Below are positions 49,061 through 52,242 of a DNA stretch of 52,242 bases, in pieces (positions within the stretch are counted from its first letter, which is position 1; each line of letters starts with the position of its first letter). Position numbers and translations under genes: made by a program. Under the pieces are notes generated by a model that saw nothing but the letters and a program-made list of their open reading frames with translations, was not told the origin of the DNA and ran no database searches. Source of the stretch: Corynebacterium sp. (GTDB lineage: Bacteria > Actinomycetota > Actinomycetes > Mycobacteriales > Mycobacteriaceae); NCBI RefSeq assembly GCF_030532965.1, contig NZ_JAUNKC010000023.1, positions 1 through 52,242 of the forward strand, read 5' to 3'.

Positions 49061-49471
49061 TTAACTGATCGGCTTTTCCTCCAAAGTGAGGCAAATGGAA
49101 TTGATGCAGTAGCGCAGATCTGTGGGGGTATCGTAGCCTTCGCCCGCGAAAACGTGCCCTAAATGAGACTCGCAGGTAGCGCAGATTACTTCGGTACGGA
49201 CCATGCCGTGGGAACGGTCCTCGCGTTCTACGACTGCATCTCCGGCCAGTGGTGAAAAGAACGACGGCCATCCGCAATGAGAATCGAATTTTTCAGTCGA
49301 TCGGAATAGCTCACTGCCACATGCACGGCAGGAATACACTCCCTCCGTGGTGGTTTTGGTGTATTCGCCTACATGCGGTGCTTCGGTTCCTGCTTGTCGT
49401 AAAACCCGAAATTCCTCATCCGTCAATCGCTCGCGCCATTGATCGTCGCTAATGAATTTAAAATCAACCAT
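49061..49471 (-). CDS. msrB: Peptide methionine (R)-S-oxide reductase
   Basis: Repairs oxidised methionine (R-sulfoxide) in proteins with thioredoxin. The 136-residue protein has CRACG and CATCESHLG (two zinc-binding CxxC), CGWPSFF and the catalytic Cys in RYCINS. A TAAGAT hexamer lies 6 nt before the ATG and no Shine-Dalgarno is visible, suggesting a leaderless mRNA. Convergent with hemQ; the GT87 gene lies just upstream on the same strand. Confidence 0.95.
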   Translation of the reverse strand: MVDFKFISDDQWRERLTDEEFRVLRQAGTEAPHVGEYTKTTTEGVYSCRACGSELFRSTEKFDSHCGWPSFFSPLAGDAVVEREDRSHGMVRTEVICATCESHLGHVFAGEGYDTPTDLRYCINSICLTLEEKPIS

Positions 49472-49477
49472 AGGGCT

Positions 49478-49483
49478 ATCTTA
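49478..49483 (-). promoter_or_regulatory. Candidate leaderless promoter of msrB
   Basis: TAAGAT on the minus strand fits TANNNT and ends 6 nt before the msrB ATG. It lies directly after the stop of the GT87 gene, so msrB may be transcribed on its own as well as with it. Confidence 0.45.
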
Positions 49484-49496
49484 AACGACAGCTTGT

Positions 49497-50765
49497 TTAT
49501 AGCTGAATTGGGGTTTTTGAACGTCGAAAAGCGGCGACAGAAAACGCCGTTACCGCGGCAATAATAATTGCCCAGCCAATCGTCGCTTGGAAGGTATTAA
49601 ACCACCTGCCCCATATTGAAAAGTAAACCGATACCCAATCAAGCGGCGACAAACATAAAATGGTGCCTATCCATCCGGCAGCTGAATGCATGGGTGACCG
49701 ATCCTTGAACACGGTGAACAGTAGTGGAAAGAGCATCATGGAATAATACATTTGCCCTAAGGACGATAGTAAGAACGCGCCAGCTAACAACACGCCGGAT
49801 GTGGCGGAAACCCACAGCAACGGATCGCTATTACGAAGCCGAAGTAAGAAAAACACCGCAATGATAACTGCAGCTGCAAATAGCGCGAAAACCAGATTTT
49901 TCACCCATGGATTTAGTCCGAAATATACCGCTAACCCGGGAAATGAGCTGTTAGCGTAGTCGCGAACCTCGCCCAGGTAGGGAACTGTTCGGTGAAGGTA
50001 ATCCGAGGCGCCGGGAATAACCGGCCATGCAAGAACGTTGACGATAATGGGAATGCCGATCGCAGCAGAAAAAGTTTGCCAGTAAAACTTTACGAATGGA
50101 ATCAGAAGCAAAGGAGCGAAAACCGGTTTAATCAGAATCATTATCCCCAAAATTATCCCGGCGAGCCATTTTTTATCGCGCAATATTGCCCAAATGAATC
50201 CGCATAATGCGCATAATAAGATCCCATTGATATTGGCAAAAACCAAAGTATTAATAACGGCTTCCGTGCAAAAAGCTATAACGATAACTGCGGGGAAAAC
50301 CACACTGTTAAGCGCATGGCCAAATAGGCGCGTGAGTATTGCTAAGCCGCCAATTATGAAGAGCGCATTAATGACGATAAATCCGATTCTGGCGATAGTC
50401 GGATCCTCGACCAATCCCAACGGAGAGAGAATTAATGTTGCGCCGGGGTTATATAAATAATGAGGATCGACGAAATGATACGTCTCGTTATAGACCGATT
50501 CGCCGCTTAGGAACCTTCTCAGGGCTTGATAGACCGTAGTGAAGTCATCGGTTTTGCTCCCGTTGCCCGCCAAGATAAACACCCGATGAGTTATTAAAAA
50601 TATCGCTAACGGCCATAATGCAAGCCTGCCAATTGCCTGTAACCGGGCTGCCTTGCCGGTGTGGTCTATGCTCTCAGCCTGGTTGTGCCCAGTATCAGAA
50701 GAAGGCTGCTGTGGTAGTGGCTCCGCCCACATTGTTTGCAGTTTGGTCATCGAGAAAGTGTTCAC
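49497..50765 (-). CDS. aftC: GT87 (DUF2029) arabinofuranosyltransferase, AftC-like
   Basis: Membrane glycosyltransferase of the GT-C type with about ten to twelve hydrophobic segments in 422 residues. Its place between msrB and the RibD-like gene equals that of Rv2673 in M. tuberculosis, AftC, which adds alpha-1,3 branching arabinose residues to arabinogalactan and lipoarabinomannan from decaprenyl-phosphoarabinose. An Asp-containing loop near residue 73 (SKTDDFTTVY) fits the catalytic extracellular loop. Start GTG 50765 lies 6 nt from a TAACCT hexamer; ATG 50750 is an alternative. Function from synteny and family. Confidence 0.8.
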   Translation of the reverse strand: MNTFSMTKLQTMWAEPLPQQPSSDTGHNQAESIDHTGKAARLQAIGRLALWPLAIFLITHRVFILAGNGSKTDDFTTVYQALRRFLSGESVYNETYHFVDPHYLYNPGATLILSPLGLVEDPTIARIGFIVINALFIIGGLAILTRLFGHALNSVVFPAVIVIAFCTEAVINTLVFANINGILLCALCGFIWAILRDKKWLAGIILGIMILIKPVFAPLLLIPFVKFYWQTFSAAIGIPIIVNVLAWPVIPGASDYLHRTVPYLGEVRDYANSSFPGLAVYFGLNPWVKNLVFALFAAAVIIAVFFLLRLRNSDPLLWVSATSGVLLAGAFLLSSLGQMYYSMMLFPLLFTVFKDRSPMHSAAGWIGTILCLSPLDWVSVYFSIWGRWFNTFQATIGWAIIIAAVTAFSVAAFRRSKTPIQL

Positions 50766-50769
50766 TCTC

Positions 50770-50788
50770 TTAGGTTAGCGTGGCTCAA
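50770..50788. promoter_or_regulatory. aftC promoter with DtxR-like half box
   Basis: The minus-strand -10 TAACCT (plus 50772-50777) overlaps TTAGGTTAG (50770-50778), an exact copy of the left half of the DtxR consensus TTAGGTTAGSCTAACCTAA; the whole 19 nt match at 14 positions. A CTAACCTAA half site lies at 50835-50843. The overlap could be coincidence, because the -10 hexamer is itself part of the half box. Confidence 0.4.
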
Positions 50789-50922
50789 AGTTAATGCGGG
50801 CATGGCTCGGAAATATTCTGTAACTTTCCGATACCTAACCTAATTGCTTCGCATCTACTCGTGATTCTCGAGAGAACGAGCCGAGGATACGTGTTGGTGT
50901 GCGCGTGGCAAGCACGTAGTTT

Positions 50923-51693
50923 TTACTGCTTGGGAATCTGATACCGGAGAAAGACGAAACCGTCAGTACTAGCCCCACACTGGCTTAACTCAAGGTTTAT
51001 TGCCGATGGGCAGTCTGTAGTCGACAACGGAAATAGCGGTGATGTGATCGCAGTGACGCGGGGGTCAATAGTGAGATTCAGTGAGTCGACCAGACCGTTA
51101 GACAAAAATTGTGAATATATCTGCGGCCCGCCTTCCACACTGAGGTGTTTAAAACCTAGCGCGGTTAGCTCAGCGATGATCGATGTTGCATCTAAATTCG
51201 CAACCATTATGGTCGTTGCGCCGGTATCCGCGATTCGAGCGAGTGCTGAAGGATCCGCAGTAGCCGGATCGGTGATGATGATCGGGGGGATAGGGGTGTC
51301 GGTGAACAATCTGGATGTGGGATCTAATTGTGCATGTGCCGTTATTACGGCGATCGGGGCGATAGGAGATTGGCCGCGGTTTCTGCGCTCATTTTGTTCC
51401 GCCTCGGTGAAGGTGACACCGCCGTAGTTTTCCGCACGAGCGGTTGCCGCGCCGACGATAATGCAATCGGCGAGAACACGAGACTTGAGTAACAACGCGG
51501 TATCGACGTCATTTCCCAGCGCCTGACTGGAACCGTTTATTGTTGCTTGCCCATTAAGTGTCGACACGGCAATTGCTTGAACATAAAAATTCTTGGTTGT
51601 TCTTGGGCAGAAAGCTGGAAGCAGTTGGGAGATGTTGTCAGTGGATAAGGGGTCTGTAATGATGCGCGGTGACAGCTTGGGGGTGGGGAACAT
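50923..51693 (-). CDS. RibD C-terminal domain reductase (Rv2671-like)
   Basis: The 256-residue protein has the RibD/DHFR-like fold motifs VQAIAVSTLNGQATING, GAATARAENYG and the NADPH-binding VEGGPQIYSQFL. It lacks the deaminase domain of true RibD. Its M. tuberculosis counterpart Rv2671, in the same place next to AftC, has been reported to act as a dihydrofolate reductase-like enzyme. ATG 51693 is chosen because the longer frame would run through the tRNA-Val gene. No Shine-Dalgarno is obvious. Confidence 0.82.
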   Translation of the reverse strand: MFPTPKLSPRIITDPLSTDNISQLLPAFCPRTTKNFYVQAIAVSTLNGQATINGSSQALGNDVDTALLLKSRVLADCIIVGAATARAENYGGVTFTEAEQNERRNRGQSPIAPIAVITAHAQLDPTSRLFTDTPIPPIIITDPATADPSALARIADTGATTIMVANLDATSIIAELTALGFKHLSVEGGPQIYSQFLSNGLVDSLNLTIDPRVTAITSPLFPLSTTDCPSAINLELSQCGASTDGFVFLRYQIPKQ

Positions 51694-51762
51694 GGGAAAT
51701 GTGGTGTGGTTTTGGTGGATAAAAAAATAACCGCAACCATCAATATGAAGGTGCGGTATTGG

Positions 51763-51834
51763 TGGTCCTAGCTGGGATCGAACCAGCGACCTTTCCGGTG
51801 TGAACGGAACGCTCTTCCACTGAGCCATAGGACC
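51763..51834 (-). tRNA. tRNA-Val (CAC)
   Basis: On the minus strand the 72 nt fold into a tRNA with acceptor GGTCCTA/TAGGACC, anticodon loop TTCACAC (anticodon CAC, valine GTG codon) and T-arm GGTTCGATCC. An encoded CCA follows at 51760-51762. Confidence 0.93.
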
Positions 51835-52089
51835 TGAGAAAGATAAGTCTGCAATGAAGCGTGACCGGCTTTCGTTACACAAAACTAGCACGGCTAATCG
51901 CGGAAACCTAATTTTTAGTTTCTTCTGTAACGGCGGGTGGAAATCCTTATGTCACCCAAATTACACCGATGTTGTTTCACGCCAAGTGAAAGCGCCAGAG
52001 CCTGCACGAAATCCAGTGAGATTACGTGCAGATTTGTGTTTCCTGGGTGGAAGCGGCTAATGTTTTTTCCGCACCAAAAAAGAGTGCAT
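51835..52089. other. Gap between divergent tRNA genes
   Basis: No protein or RNA gene is visible in these 255 nt; they must hold the promoters of tRNA-Val (-) and the tRNA-Gly cluster (+). Confidence 0.4.
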
Positions 52090-52165
52090 GCGGATGTAGC
52101 GCAGTTGGTAGCGCATCACCTTGCCAAGGTGAGGGTCGCGAGTTCGAGTCTCGTCATCCGCTCCA
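52090..52165 (+). tRNA. tRNA-Gly (GCC)
   Basis: The acceptor arms GCGGATG and CATCCGC pair, the anticodon loop TTGCCAA gives anticodon GCC (glycine), the T-arm has GTTCGAGTC, and CCA is encoded at 52163-52165. Confidence 0.95.
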
Positions 52166-52187
52166 CATTCATTTATGAATGTTGGTT

Positions 52188-52242
52188 GCGCGTTTAGCTC
52201 AGCGGGAGAGCGCTTCCCTGACACGGAAGAGGTCACTGGTTC
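52188..52242 (+). tRNA. tRNA-Val (GAC), cut by window end
   Basis: The D-arm (TAGCTCAGCGGGAGAGC) and anticodon arm (TTCC-CTGACAC-GGAA, anticodon GAC) of a valine tRNA are seen, followed by the start of the T-arm; the gene continues beyond the window. It lies 22 nt after tRNA-Gly, as part of a tRNA cluster. Confidence 0.88.

Noticed and set aside
51694..51891. N-terminal extension of the RibD-like gene
   Set aside because: It would translate the tRNA-Val gene; the family similarity starts just after ATG 51693.

Overview
The window is a piece of a Corynebacterium chromosome. The DtxR protein matches the well-known C. diphtheriae repressor almost residue for residue in its DNA-binding and metal-binding parts. 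The gene order is also the classic corynebacterial/mycobacterial core block: ptsH-ptsF-fruK-fruR / ptsI / sugR / lexA / divS-nrdR / hrpA / oxyR / galE-dtxR-sigB / sigA-ppgK-suhB / dut / dxs / rnd / hemQ-msrB-aftC. The species cannot be fixed from sequence alone. No prophage, insertion sequence or CRISPR array was seen, and the region looks like stable core genome.

Layout. 0.2-1.4 kb: a stand-alone RNA ligase RtcB. 1.5-9 kb: the general and fructose phosphotransferase genes (HPr, EII-Fru, 1-phosphofructokinase, Enzyme I) with two DeoR-type repressors, FruR and SugR. 9.4-11.4 kb: the SOS repressor LexA, the divergent cell-division suppressor DivS, and NrdR. 11.4-15.5 kb: the giant helicase HrpA. 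15.8-17.3 kb: a membrane protein with a long Gly/Tyr/Gln/Pro repeat tail. 17.4-22.1 kb: OxyR, a Ski2-like helicase and a PAC2-family protein. 22.4-29.7 kb: a DUF4192 protein, GalE, DtxR, SigB, Dtd, a methyltransferase and a DUF3099 membrane protein. 29.7-31.7 kb: a tightly coupled DUF3039/SF2-helicase pair. 32-34.2 kb: two membrane proteins. 34.3-38.1 kb: SigA, PpgK and an inositol-monophosphatase-like protein. 38.6-43.9 kb: DUF4193 and DUF3093 proteins, a broken ltrA, Dut, a DUF3710 protein and an RNA uridine methyltransferase. 44-49.5 kb: Dxs, RNase D, a DUF3000 protein, HemQ and MsrB. 49.5-52.2 kb: a GT87 arabinofuranosyltransferase (AftC-like), a RibD-like reductase and three tRNA genes, the last cut by the window edge.

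How it works together. Four regulators (FruR, SugR, LexA, DtxR), two redox/nucleotide regulators (OxyR, NrdR) and two sigma factors (SigA, SigB) sit within 27 kb, so the block is unusually rich in global control. Sequence signals support several circuits: a LexA-like site inside a strong divS promoter, a SigH/SigE-type promoter before sigB, and a DtxR-like half box before the aftC-like gene. Five genes have a -10-like hexamer 6-7 nt before the start codon and no Shine-Dalgarno, suggesting leaderless mRNAs. 

Most unusual items: an ltrA gene broken by two in-frame stops, both apparently at tryptophan codons; the coupled DUF3039-helicase operon; a 501-nt gene-free stretch with nested long-range inverted repeats; and the repeat-tailed membrane protein. 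I found no complete, clearly unprecedented system. The DUF3039-helicase and helicase/PAC2 pairs are the best candidates for undescribed function.
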